The notes under the pieces were generated by a model that was given only the letters and a program-made list of their open reading frames with translations, had not been told where the DNA came from and made no database searches. DNA of 64,000 nt, from assembly GCA_013178165.1 (NCBI GenBank), contig JABLXG010000015.1, positions 62,001-126,000 of the forward strand. The letters run 5' to 3'. The DNA comes from Anaerolineae bacterium (GTDB taxonomy: Bacteria; Chloroflexota; Anaerolineae; Aggregatilineales; Ch27). Every line of letters starts with the position of its first letter. Within the stretch, counting starts at the first letter, position 1. A program made the position numbers and the translations under genes. This document shows, in pieces, positions 40,731-48,745 of the stretch.

Positions 40731-41402
40731 ATGGAATCGCTGTTGCCGCCCGCTTTGCTGGACCCTAACCTGCTGTACCTGATGCTGGTGGCCGCGGCCT
40801 GGATCGCGGTGCTGGCCCTGCTTGTGCCCGGCACCGGGATTATTGAGGCGCTGGTGATCGTCGGGCTGCTCTTCGGGCTGGGCGGGCTGCTGACGATCGG
40901 CGCGGGCTGGCCGGCCCTGGTGTTGCTGCTGATCGCATCCGGCCTGTACGCGCTGGCGATCCTGAGCCAGTTCATGGCTGCCCGCGAACCGGCCCAGCGA
41001 CCCTGGCTGCCAGTTTCCTCGTGGACGGTGGCGCTGGTGGCCACTGCCGTGCAGGTCGGCGCCGGGCTGCTGCTGATTGCCAGCCTGCCGGGCCTGGCCT
41101 GGTGGCTGGTGGTAGCGCTGGCGCTGGGATCGCTGGCCATCTACCGCTGGATGCTGCTACCGACGGTCAATGCCCTGCGCCCGCCGCCGCAGACCGGCGT
41201 TGAAGCCCTGGTCGGCACCAAGGCGGAGGTGCGCTCTGCGCCGAGTGCGCCGGGCAAGCCCTGGATGGTCTACCTGAATGGCGAGCTGTGGCAGGCGGTT
41301 TCCGCCGATGAGCTGACCATTGGCGAGACGGTAGAGGTCATCGCCCGCGAAGGGATGCGCCTGACCGTCCGGCGGATGGCGCCGCCCGGCGACAACCGCT
41401 AA
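40731..41402 (+). CDS. NfeD-family membrane protein
   Basis: The 223-residue protein has about four or five membrane helices, starting LLYLMLVAAAWIAVLALLVPGTGIIEALVIVGLLFG, whose VPGTGIIE motif is typical of NfeD proteins. A C-terminal OB-fold follows: LVGTKAEVRSAPSAP, GKPWMVYLNGELWQAVSA and EVIAREGMRLTVRRM. NfeD proteins usually pair with flotillin/stomatin proteases or PspA in membrane maintenance. The ATG at 40731 sits five bases after GGAGG; the frame's earlier GTG at 40725 overlaps that site. No flotillin gene is present in the window. Confidence 0.8.
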   Translation: MESLLPPALLDPNLLYLMLVAAAWIAVLALLVPGTGIIEALVIVGLLFGLGGLLTIGAGWPALVLLLIASGLYALAILSQFMAAREPAQRPWLPVSSWTVALVATAVQVGAGLLLIASLPGLAWWLVVALALGSLAIYRWMLLPTVNALRPPPQTGVEALVGTKAEVRSAPSAPGKPWMVYLNGELWQAVSADELTIGETVEVIAREGMRLTVRRMAPPGDNR

Positions 41403-41432
41403 CGAGGGCTTACCGCACTGCCCGGAAGGATC

Positions 41433-41918
41433 ATGACTGAACCTGAGACTGTGCCTCCGCCGGAACTCGACGGGTACCGGCTGGCCTTTGCCTCGCCCCG
41501 CGATCTGCGGGCCATCCGCCGCCTGGAACAGATCATCTTCCCCGGCGAGGCTTACGGCTACTTCGACCTGCTGATGCTGCTGCTCGCTCCCGGCATGATC
41601 AACCTCAAGATCGTGGCCCCTGACGGCGAGCTGGTCGGGTTTGTCTCCGGCGGGCGGTTGTTCCGCGTAGGCCGGACGTGGATCATGACGATCGGCGTCC
41701 ATCCGGCGCACCAGGGGCGCGGACTGGGGCGCTGGCTGCTGGCGGCCTGCGAGTCGCTGCTGCCCGACCGCACGATCTACCTGACCGTCCGCGCCGACAA
41801 CGCCCGCGCTCTGGCACTGTACCGGCGCAACGGTTACCGTGAGGTCGGCGTCAAGCCCGGCTACTACGCCGGGGGACAACCCGGTATTGAGATGCGCAAG
41901 GATCGCCCGCCACGCTGA
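41433..41918 (+). CDS. GNAT-family N-acetyltransferase (RimI-like)
   Basis: The 161-residue protein has the acetyl-CoA binding pattern of the GNAT fold: MTIGVHPAHQGRGLGRWLLAACE with the GxGxG-type loop, and the closing strand-helix pair TVRADNARALALYRRNGY. It resembles RimI-type acetyltransferases that modify protein N-termini or small amines; the target is unknown. It lies 30 bases after nfeD and is probably in the same transcript. It is convergent with a phosphoesterase gene. Confidence 0.88.
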   Translation: MTEPETVPPPELDGYRLAFASPRDLRAIRRLEQIIFPGEAYGYFDLLMLLLAPGMINLKIVAPDGELVGFVSGGRLFRVGRTWIMTIGVHPAHQGRGLGRWLLAACESLLPDRTIYLTVRADNARALALYRRNGYREVGVKPGYYAGGQPGIEMRKDRPPR

Positions 41919-41953
41919 TCGTGGTGACCGGCGTGGGCTGGCTCAGGACAGTG

Positions 41954-42448
41954 TCAGGTTTCCTCAGGCACAGGGATGAAACGCAGCCGATCGGCGGCGG
42001 TATCCAGCACGGCCACTGAGCGCCCTTCGCGTCGCGTCCCGCCCAGTGCGCCGGGGTTGATCACCCGCGTCGCGCCCAGGCGCTCGTCGCGGTGCAGGTG
42101 GGTATGGCCGTGAATGACGTAGCGGTAAGCGCCCGACTGGATCGCCCGTTCCAGGCCGTCATGGCCGTGCAGCAGGGCGATCGGATAGCCATCGACGACC
42201 AGGTTGACGGCTGGCCGGGGCGGGGCGCAGCCGATCTGGCTGGCGGCGGCTTCCAGCTCAGCTACCGCCCTGTCCATGTTGCCCAGCACAAAGGTGGCCT
42301 CCCACCCGGCGAAGAGCAGCACGATCTCACCGCCGGTGATGTCGCCACAGTGCAGCAGGCGGGTGACGCCTTCCTGGCGGAAGATCGCCAGGGCAGCCCG
42401 CGTGGTGGCAGCGTTGTTGTGTGTATCGGAAAGCAGGCCGATCAGCAT
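41954..42448 (-). CDS. YfcE/MJ0936-type metallophosphoesterase
   Basis: The 164-residue protein has all five motifs of the small calcineurin-like phosphodiesterases: GLLSDTHNN, HCGDITGG, LGNMDRA, LLHGHDG and IHGHTHLHRDE, ending with INPGALGG. It is shorter than the protein at 22579 and matches the YfcE/MJ0936 group, active on small phosphodiesters. A GGAGGAGCG site precedes the ATG. It is the last gene of a minus-strand set that runs tsaD, lipoprotein, peptidase, phosphoesterase with gaps of 20-29 bases. Confidence 0.92.
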   Translation of the reverse strand: MLIGLLSDTHNNAATTRAALAIFRQEGVTRLLHCGDITGGEIVLLFAGWEATFVLGNMDRAVAELEAAASQIGCAPPRPAVNLVVDGYPIALLHGHDGLERAIQSGAYRYVIHGHTHLHRDERLGATRVINPGALGGTRREGRSVAVLDTAADRLRFIPVPEET

Positions 42449-42477
42449 GGGGCGCTCCTCCAGCGTTGCGGCGAGGG

Positions 42478-44397
42478 CTAACCGTCAACCCGCGTCAGGG
42501 TAATCGTGAAGTAGCCCGGTTCGGTGGTCAGCGGCGCGATCGGGCTGATGATCAGCGTTGCTTCCCCCGCCGGGCCGCCAACATCAAATTCCCAGGCGCC
42601 GTGCGCCCCATCGCCGGGCATCGCCAGACGCGTCACGGCGGTTTGCTGCCCGCGCGTCACCAGTTGCACGATCCATTCCTGCGGCAGGATGTTGTCGATG
42701 TAAAGCCAGCCCTCGGATTCCCAGCCGCCCGGCCCGGCCTCAAAATCGTCGAAGTAGCCGATCTCCGGGATGCGCACATCGTCGATGACCATCCCGGTTG
42801 TGTTGACCGACTCATCCGTGATCAATTCGAAGCGCAACAGCACCTCCTGACCGGCGAAGGGCGTCAGGTCAACCCTTTCCCGGAGCCAGATGGGTGTGGC
42901 GTCGCCGCTGGTGTAACCACTATCGCCGGTGTAGGCCGGGCCATAGGCGTTGCCATGCGGGTCGGCAGTCGTGGTGTACAGGCCGGGGAGCGGCGTCCAT
43001 GTTGCCCCGTCATCAACGGAGACCATCACGTAGGCATAATCCCACAGGTGCTCGATATCGTACCAGGTTTGGAATTCCAGCGTGGCCCGGCTGACACCGC
43101 GCAGGTCAAAGCGGCGGGTCAGGCGGGAATCAGTGGTATCCCCCCGGTTGGAGTACCACATCCGCGCCCCGCTGAATGGCCCCGTCGGCACCAGCCGGAC
43201 GGTTTCCGCCCCGCTGAAGTCCAGGCGCAGCCGTCCGGGGCCGGTGTGCTGGAGGGCGATGTAGCAGGCGCTGTATTGTGGGGCGCTGCGGGTCAGGGTG
43301 GCCGGGTAGGCGGTGATTGTCTCCTGAACCTGCGCCGCGCCGAGCGCCCTGCTCAGCCGCGTGTAACCATAGCGGGTATCCCCGCTACCGTTGAGCAGAT
43401 TGGCAACCGTCCAGTCGGCAAAGAGCACCGTGCTGGTCAGCGGCTGGCCGGTCGCCGGATCGCGCGCACTCAGCGTCTGCAGGGCGGCGTCCACACCGGC
43501 CATGCCGTTGGCTTGCTGCGCGACCAGCAGGCGTGTTCCGGCTTCCCCGAAGCGTTCGTAAAAATACGCGGCAAACAGGAATGCCGCGCCATAATGCGGG
43601 AGGGTAGACTCGTTCTCCGGCCAGGTAGTCAGCTGGACGCCCGGATCACGCAGGAACTGCGGCGCAAAGCCGGTCTGATCCAGACCGGCCAGCAGCGCGG
43701 CCAGCTCCGCCGAACCCTCGTCCAGCCAGGCGTCTTCATTGGCGTCGTTGTTCCAGTGGATCATATGCTGGAATTCGTGAGCCAACACGGCGTCGTAGTA
43801 GCCCGTGCCGATCGCCTGGCGCATGGTATCCAGGTTGACAAAGACCATCTCGCGCTCGTTGCTACCGGGTTTGATCTCCGCCGGGTACAGGCTCTCCGCA
43901 CTGAAATAGGCGGCGGTGCCCGCCCCCAGGTTGGCGGCGTGCAGGATGTGCAGGCGCGGGTCGCCGTCCACGCCGGGGCTGGCTTCCTGGCCGAATATCG
44001 TGCGCAGCAACGGGTAGGTGTGCGTGCTGAACACGTCGGCGGAACGTTCCAGCGCCGCCTGGTCAACTTCTGCGCCGTTCTCCACCCACATGTAGACTAC
44101 GTCGGTTACGTAGCGCAGCGTCGCTTTGACCCGGAACTTCTCGTCGGTCTCAACGTTATCCGCCCAGAAGAGCGCCACATCCCCCACCTGCCAGCGCTGG
44201 ACGGGCGCGGCGGGCGGCGCGGGGAGACTCTCCACGCCGCGCAGCCGCCGGGCCAGGTCCAGCGGATCGCGGATGGGCAGCGGCGTGGTCAGCACCTGCT
44301 CCAGCGTGGAGAGCGCGGCAGGCGATCCCTGCGCGGCCAGCGGCGCAGGCAGCAGGAGGAGCAGCAGCAACAGGTAGAGCAGGGGCAAACGGTGCAT
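42478..44397 (-). CDS. secreted metalloprotease, immune inhibitor A-like (M6-like)
   Basis: The 639-residue protein has a signal peptide (a Leu-run ending LAAQG) and a catalytic domain whose zinc site is HEFQHMIHW (HExxH) followed by DEGSAEL, which would give the third ligand. Earlier it has THTYPLLRTIFGQEASPGVDGDPRLHIL, a feature of these secreted peptidases. The C-terminal 300 residues are two beta-rich modules with RRFDLRGVSRATLEFQTWYDIEHLWDYAYVMVS, like the MAM-type modules of immune inhibitor A. It would degrade proteins outside the cell. It lies within the tsaD operon. Confidence 0.8.
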   Translation of the reverse strand: MHRLPLLYLLLLLLLLPAPLAAQGSPAALSTLEQVLTTPLPIRDPLDLARRLRGVESLPAPPAAPVQRWQVGDVALFWADNVETDEKFRVKATLRYVTDVVYMWVENGAEVDQAALERSADVFSTHTYPLLRTIFGQEASPGVDGDPRLHILHAANLGAGTAAYFSAESLYPAEIKPGSNEREMVFVNLDTMRQAIGTGYYDAVLAHEFQHMIHWNNDANEDAWLDEGSAELAALLAGLDQTGFAPQFLRDPGVQLTTWPENESTLPHYGAAFLFAAYFYERFGEAGTRLLVAQQANGMAGVDAALQTLSARDPATGQPLTSTVLFADWTVANLLNGSGDTRYGYTRLSRALGAAQVQETITAYPATLTRSAPQYSACYIALQHTGPGRLRLDFSGAETVRLVPTGPFSGARMWYSNRGDTTDSRLTRRFDLRGVSRATLEFQTWYDIEHLWDYAYVMVSVDDGATWTPLPGLYTTTADPHGNAYGPAYTGDSGYTSGDATPIWLRERVDLTPFAGQEVLLRFELITDESVNTTGMVIDDVRIPEIGYFDDFEAGPGGWESEGWLYIDNILPQEWIVQLVTRGQQTAVTRLAMPGDGAHGAWEFDVGGPAGEATLIISPIAPLTTEPGYFTITLTRVDG

Positions 44398-44424
44398 AGG
44401 TGCCCTGTTGGTGCGCCAAGTGCT

Positions 44425-45210
44425 TTACGGCGCGGTCTGTGTCGGCAGTGGATGCCAGGCGATTGAGTCCAGGATGGTTTGCAGGGCGGGCATAGCCGGG
44501 TTGAGGCCACTTAGCGGCTCGGTGTAGATGTAAAAAGCGTAATTACCACCCTGCACCTGCAGGCTGGCGAACCAGCCCGCTGTGTCTGGCTCGCCGTGGC
44601 AGCCCAGCGCCTGGAAATACGTCCCTACGGCGTCATCGCGCCCGCCCACGCTGAAATTCCGCGCCAGGTCCAGCCCCACATTGCAGGACGGGTCCAGCAA
44701 CGCCCCGCGCAAAAAGCGCACGCCGTCCGCCCAGGGGTCGGGCACGGGATTGGGGCTGATGCTGGGAAAGCCCCACAGCACGACGATCCAGCCGGTAATC
44801 TCCGCATGGTCGGGAATCGGGCCGGTGTAAACTGCCACCGGCACGTTCCCCCCTGCCACGCCGCCGCGCACAGGCAGCAGCCCGGTGCCCGTCTGCCAGC
44901 CCTCCGGCAGGGTGATATCGAACGGCGGCGGTGCGGTATCTGCGACGCTTGCTAACGTGGCGTAAGGGGTGGGCGGGGCAGCAGCGTCGGTGGGTGTCAC
45001 GGTGGGCAAAGGCGTGCGAGGGATGGTGGTCGGCGATGGCGTGGGCGTCGGCCAGGGGGTGGCCGTATCAGTGGGCATGGGCGTTAGCGTCGGAGTCGCG
45101 GTGGGGGCCGGGGCAGGAGTGCACCCGGCCACCAGCACGATCAGCAGGCTGGCCAGAGCCAGCCATGCGAAGGTCGCAGACATCCCGGTGTTCAGGGCCG
45201 TGCGCATCAT
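44425..45210 (-). CDS. lipoprotein with Thr/Pro-rich linker, unknown function
   Basis: The 261-residue protein has a clear lipobox, LVAGC with Cys30. A linker of about 60 residues is rich in Thr and Pro (TPTLTPMPTDTATPWPTPTPSPT). It is followed by a globular domain with FDITLPEGWQTGTGLLPVRGG, WIVVLWGFPSISPN and AFYIYTEPLSGLNPAMPALQTILDSI. This domain looks like those in other Chloroflexota surface lipoproteins, but I recognise no function. It should be anchored at the outer side of the membrane. It is 20 bases after tsaD and 27 before the peptidase gene. Confidence 0.8.
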   Translation of the reverse strand: MMRTALNTGMSATFAWLALASLLIVLVAGCTPAPAPTATPTLTPMPTDTATPWPTPTPSPTTIPRTPLPTVTPTDAAAPPTPYATLASVADTAPPPFDITLPEGWQTGTGLLPVRGGVAGGNVPVAVYTGPIPDHAEITGWIVVLWGFPSISPNPVPDPWADGVRFLRGALLDPSCNVGLDLARNFSVGGRDDAVGTYFQALGCHGEPDTAGWFASLQVQGGNYAFYIYTEPLSGLNPAMPALQTILDSIAWHPLPTQTAP

Positions 45211-45230
45211 CGGTTCAGAACCACAAACGG

Positions 45231-46310
45231 TCAGGCTGGCGACGCAGCCGGCGACATCGGCTTAAGACTGATCAGCGGCCACATCGGTTGCACATCCATA
45301 TCCAGGCTGTCACGCTGGCCCTGGATGAACCGGAAGTATCCTGCCGTGGCGATCATGGCCGCGTTGTCGGTACACAGGTGCAGGGGCGGGTAGTAGACCG
45401 GCAGTTCCGCCTGGCGGCGCACCGTCTCCCGCAGCGCCCGGTTGGCGCTGACTCCGCCGGCCAGCAGGACGGCGGTCGCGCCAAACTCCCTGGCCGCCCG
45501 GACGGTCTTTTCCACCAGCGCGTCGACAACCGCCTGCTGGAAGCTGGCGGCCATGTCGTTGATGCGAATATCGCGCCGTAGCGGGGCCTCGCGCTCTTCA
45601 ACGCGCTGATGCGGCAGGGCGCCGCCCGCCTGGACGGTCGCTTCCCGCAGGACGGCGGTCTTCAGCCCGCTGAAGCTGAAGTCATAGGGTGCGTCGGTGC
45701 GGGCCTTGGGGAAGTCGTAAGCATGCGGGTTGCCACCCTCCGCCGCCTTCTGGATGGCCGGGCCGCCGGGATAACCCAGCCGCAGCAGGCGAGCGACCTT
45801 GTCAAAGGCCTCCCCGGCGGCATCGTCCTGGGTACCGCCCAGGTGCTCGTACTGGCCGTGATCGCGGACCAGCACCAGCTCGGAATGCCCGCCGGAAACG
45901 ATCAGAACTACCACCGGGAAGGTGATCTGCTCCGCGGCTTCGGTCAGCCACAGGGAGTAAATGTGTCCTTCCAGGTGGTTCACGCCAACCAGCGGCAGCC
46001 CCTGCCCGAAGGCCAGCCCCTTGGCGAAGTTGACGCCGACGAGCAGGCTGCCGGCCAGGCCGGGGCCGCGCGTCACGGCGATGGCGTCGAGGGCGTCGTA
46101 GCCAACGGCGGCCTCCTCCATCGCCTGGCGGACAACCGCGCCGATGACCTCGATATGGGCGCGGGAAGCGACCTCCGGAAAGACGCCACCATACGGCGCA
46201 TGCAGGGCAACCTGGGAGGCGACCACGTTGGAGAGGATGTGCCGCCCATCGCGGACGACGGCGGCGGCGGTTTCGTCGCAGCTGGTTTCGATGCCCAGGA
46301 TAAGCGTCAT
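45231..46310 (-). CDS. tsaD: tRNA N6-adenosine threonylcarbamoyltransferase TsaD
   Basis: The 359-residue protein transfers threonylcarbamoyl to A37 of tRNAs that read ANN codons, in the TsaB-TsaD-TsaE system. It begins ILGIETSCDETAAAVV and has the ASRAHIEVIGAVV, VNHLEGHIYSLWL and VLIVSGGHSELVLV segments with the iron/metal site. The DDAAGEAFDKVARLL and GGVSANRALRE actin-fold motifs follow. The start at 46310 is set by the family N-terminus, with a GAGGATC site before it; the frame continues to 46436 without support. It heads the operon that includes a lipoprotein and a secreted peptidase. Confidence 0.97.
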   Translation of the reverse strand: MTLILGIETSCDETAAAVVRDGRHILSNVVASQVALHAPYGGVFPEVASRAHIEVIGAVVRQAMEEAAVGYDALDAIAVTRGPGLAGSLLVGVNFAKGLAFGQGLPLVGVNHLEGHIYSLWLTEAAEQITFPVVVLIVSGGHSELVLVRDHGQYEHLGGTQDDAAGEAFDKVARLLRLGYPGGPAIQKAAEGGNPHAYDFPKARTDAPYDFSFSGLKTAVLREATVQAGGALPHQRVEEREAPLRRDIRINDMAASFQQAVVDALVEKTVRAAREFGATAVLLAGGVSANRALRETVRRQAELPVYYPPLHLCTDNAAMIATAGYFRFIQGQRDSLDMDVQPMWPLISLKPMSPAASPA

Positions 46311-46367
46311 AGGGTGATCCTCGCTCAAGCGGCCAGAGGGCTGGCCGGGTCGATCTGCTGGCGGTGA

Positions 46368-46376
46368 ATGATACCG
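46368..46376 (-). promoter_or_regulatory. -10 element for tsaD
   Basis: Minus-strand CGGTATCAT, 57 bases before the tsaD ATG. Confidence 0.4.
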
Positions 46377-46423
46377 CATTTTCGGGCGGAAGGAGAGACC
46401 AACGAGGACATGGATATCCGCTG

Positions 46424-46684
46424 CTGTGGGCGGCACGCCTGCAGCCGGTCGCGTTGCCGGGGATGGAGGCCGTCAGTGGCACAGAGCCGGTCGAAAGGGG
46501 TCTGAGCGCGATCGAAACGGCGGGTGAGTTGGGCGGGCTGGCCGCTGGGGGCCGGGCGATAGGTCTTTTCAGCCAGGTGTAGCACGGGCTGGAAGAAGTT
46601 GTAGTAGAGCTACATGGCGTCATACACCTGATTGAGCAGGCTGGTCTGGGCGACGGTGTCGAGACGGTCATAGCCATCCCCCAT
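46424..46684 (-). pseudogene. C-terminal remnant of an integrase-type (DDE) transposase
   Basis: In one minus-strand frame the sequence reads GYDRLDTVAQTSLLNQVYDAM, a TAG stop (46610-46612), then LYYNFFQPVLHLAEK and later RRFDRAQTPFDRLCATDGL. This is the usual ending of integrase-core transposases, where RLDTPAQVALLN and YxNFFQPV patterns are typical (family match from memory). The catalytic part is missing: the upstream side is replaced by the amidase gene start. It is therefore the last 85 or so codons of an old insertion, with one internal stop. Confidence 0.7.
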
Positions 46685-46686
46685 CG

Positions 46687-46698
46687 GTAACATGTTAC
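46687..46698. repeat. 12-bp perfect palindrome
   Basis: GTAACATGTTAC is self-complementary and lies at the junction between the transposase remnant and the amidase promoter. It could be an operator or a leftover of the element's end. Confidence 0.35.
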
Positions 46699-46716
46699 GT
46701 GAGTGAATATGCCTGC

Positions 46717-46746
46717 TTGCGGATGGCAGGCCAGGGCTGGTATGAT
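46717..46746 (+). promoter_or_regulatory. promoter of the amidase gene
   Basis: TTGCGG (46717-46722), an 18-base spacer ending in TGG, and TATGAT (46741-46746). The ATG at 46755 is only eight bases further, so the message would be leaderless. Confidence 0.55.
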
Positions 46747-46754
46747 CCGCGCTC

Positions 46755-48068
46755 ATGAGCGACGAACCCATCCAGCCCCCCACGCCCGGTGATCCCCGGC
46801 CCGCTGGTGGGCCAGACGAAATTCCGGACTGGCTGCGGCGCATCCGCGACCGGCGGGTAGCCGAAGCCGCGGCGCGCCGGGCGCGCGCGGCAGCACCCCC
46901 GCCACCGACGCCATCCCCTGATGCCGGTGCAGTGGCGGACACCCCCGCGCCAGCGGAAGGCATCCCGGCCTGGCTACAGGATGCCAGCGCCCGGCCAGAA
47001 GAAGCCGCCGGAGAAGCCGGCCCGGCCTGGCTGGAGGCAGCGCTGATGCAGAAAGCGACGGGCCAGGGGCCGCAGCCGGTCTCCCTTCAAGCGTCGGATG
47101 AGCCTGTTGCAGCGCCTGCTATGCAGGCGGCGCCCGTCGTACAGGCGACCGCTGTAATAGGGGGACCAGCGACCATCCAGGAAGACCCCGCCGCTGCCCG
47201 CGCTCGCCGCCGCCGGGAGCGCCGGGCCAGGGCGCGCCATGCCAGCCCGCTGCTCAACATGATCCAGTCGCTGATGGTTGTCGCTGCTGCCGCTGCTCTG
47301 ATCGCCACCATTTTCACGTTCTGGACTCCGGCCAGCTTCCTGAGCGATGAAACACGGGAAGGTCTGCGCCCGGCTTACGCTACCCTCAGCGCCCAATCGC
47401 CGCCAACGCCGATCCCGACGCCGATCTGGATGCGGCGCATCGGCATCGTTAGCGGGCACTGGGGGCCGCACCCCAGCACCGGCCGCAGCGATCCCGGCGC
47501 AGTCTGCCCGGATGGCCTGACCGAGGCTGAAGTCAACCGCAACGTCGCCCAGCTTGTCGTCCAGGCCCTCAGCCGGCGGGGCTATGACGTTGACCTGCTG
47601 GACGAATGGGACCCGCGCCTGGACGGCTACCAGGCCTCGGTGCTGCTGTCCATCCACGCCGACTCCTGCCATCAGTTCACCCTGCCTGGTGCGACCGGCT
47701 TCAAGGTCGCCCCGCCCGCTTCTCGCACATCCGCCCGCGCCGATGACCTGCGCCTGCGCGATTGCCTGCTCCAGCGGTACCAGGCGGTCACCAATATGCC
47801 CGTGCATCCCAGCATCACCCGTGACATGACCGAGTACCATAGTTTCAACGAGATTTCCGAGGTCACCCCGGCGGGGATTATCGAACTGGGCTTTCTGTAC
47901 GAGGATCGCGATTTGCTAGAAAACCGGCCTGATCTGCTGGCGGAGGGAATCGTCCAGGGGTTGCTGTGCTTCCTGGAGCAGACTGTGCCCACGCCATTGC
48001 CGGAACTTACCCCCTGGCCGACGCTCGAATCGACGCCTACGCCCCTGCCTTCGCCCGGCCTGTCTTGA
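46755..48068 (+). CDS. N-acetylmuramoyl-L-alanine amidase (Amidase_3) with P-x-W-L motifs
   Basis: The 437-residue protein has a cytoplasmic N-terminal part with PDWL (24-27), PAWL (71-74) and PAWL (90-93), then a membrane helix near 175-195 (MIQSLMVVAAAAALIATIFTF). A Pro-rich linker follows, then the amidase domain from about 228. His235 (SGHWG), Glu257 (TEAEVN), His301 (SIHADS) and the Glu of GIIELGFLYE form the zinc and catalytic site of Amidase_3. It would cut the stem peptide from peptidoglycan outside the membrane. The P-x-W-L motifs are those of the large protein at 25319. No ribosome site precedes the ATG. Confidence 0.9.
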   Translation: MSDEPIQPPTPGDPRPAGGPDEIPDWLRRIRDRRVAEAAARRARAAAPPPPTPSPDAGAVADTPAPAEGIPAWLQDASARPEEAAGEAGPAWLEAALMQKATGQGPQPVSLQASDEPVAAPAMQAAPVVQATAVIGGPATIQEDPAAARARRRRERRARARHASPLLNMIQSLMVVAAAAALIATIFTFWTPASFLSDETREGLRPAYATLSAQSPPTPIPTPIWMRRIGIVSGHWGPHPSTGRSDPGAVCPDGLTEAEVNRNVAQLVVQALSRRGYDVDLLDEWDPRLDGYQASVLLSIHADSCHQFTLPGATGFKVAPPASRTSARADDLRLRDCLLQRYQAVTNMPVHPSITRDMTEYHSFNEISEVTPAGIIELGFLYEDRDLLENRPDLLAEGIVQGLLCFLEQTVPTPLPELTPWPTLESTPTPLPSPGLS

Positions 48069-48099
48069 GCGGCAAACGAGCTGTTAAGGAGAGTGGGCT

Positions 48100-48441
48100 G
48101 TGGACTGCGAACTGGTGATGTATACCCGCAACTGGGGCTGCTATTACGTCAGCGTCGCCCGCGCTCTGCTGGCCCGCCATGGCATCCCCTGCCGGGAGAT
48201 CGACATCGACGCTGACCCGGCGGCGCGTGAGTGGCTGCTGCAGAATGTAGGCTACCTCTCCGTCCCGACGCTGGTCATCGCTGCGCCAGGACAGACGACT
48301 CCCGTTGCTCCGGCCCTGCCGCTGGCCCCCGGCCAGAGTCCGCGGGGCGTGGATCGCGGCACGATCCTGACCGAGCCAAGCGCCGAGCAACTCACCGCCT
48401 GGCTGGTCAGGCACGGCCTGCTGGCGGCAGATGCGGTTTGA
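48100..48441 (+). CDS. glutaredoxin-like protein lacking CxxC
   Basis: The 113-residue protein starts at GTG with AAGGAGAG seven bases upstream. It has the glutaredoxin/mycoredoxin pattern VMYTRNWGCYYVSVARALLARHGIPCREIDIDADP and the cis-proline GYLSVPTLVI. Only one cysteine is present in the active-site loop (WGCYY), so it would be a monothiol form or a non-redox relative. The insert after the cis-proline is longer than usual. It lies 31 bases after the amidase gene, probably in the same transcript. Confidence 0.75.
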   Translation: MDCELVMYTRNWGCYYVSVARALLARHGIPCREIDIDADPAAREWLLQNVGYLSVPTLVIAAPGQTTPVAPALPLAPGQSPRGVDRGTILTEPSAEQLTAWLVRHGLLAADAV

Positions 48442-48745
48442 GCCGCGCTGGCCCCGGCGAGACTTTTAACAATCCGATAAGAACCACATGCCACAAGTCT
48501 ATTAAGATATCGTTTAGGCCATGCTGATCCGGTCAGACTCATTGATTCAGCAGGCATTGTGTGCTACAGTAAAGTAAGGATTTATTAACATTACAGATCG
48601 CACGCTGGCGGCAGGCAGGGGGGCCTAACAGCCTGCCCGGCGCAACTATCCTTTCGGTTGCTGGAATAGTTGGTAGCGAATTTATCGACCTGGCGTTTAT
48701 CCGCATGAGCGATTGGCCCGGATTGTTGACCAGGGAGACTGCGCG
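48442..48745. other. AT-rich intergenic region
   Basis: It contains the kinase promoter (48542-48570) and AT-rich stretches such as AAGTCTATTAAGATATCG. The leader is about 165 bases. I see no open frame with a ribosome site and no clear hairpin. Confidence 0.5.
48542..48570 (+). promoter_or_regulatory. promoter of the multi-GAF kinase gene
   Basis: TTGATT (48542-48547), a 17-base spacer ending TGC, and TACAGT (48565-48570). Confidence 0.55.

Larger units (their letters stand above)
46311..46754. other. non-coding region with a decayed transposase end and a palindrome
   Basis: It holds the tsaD -10 (46368-46376, minus), the transposase remnant (46424-46684), the palindrome GTAACATGTTAC (46687-46698) and the leaderless promoter of the amidase gene. 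Frames longer than 70 codons here are parts of the remnant or shadows. Confidence 0.6.

Noticed and set aside
42421-44466. 681-codon plus-strand frame
   Set aside because: It is antisense to the secreted peptidase gene, which has a signal peptide and HExxH site. The plus frame has Arg/Gly-rich sequence with no domain.
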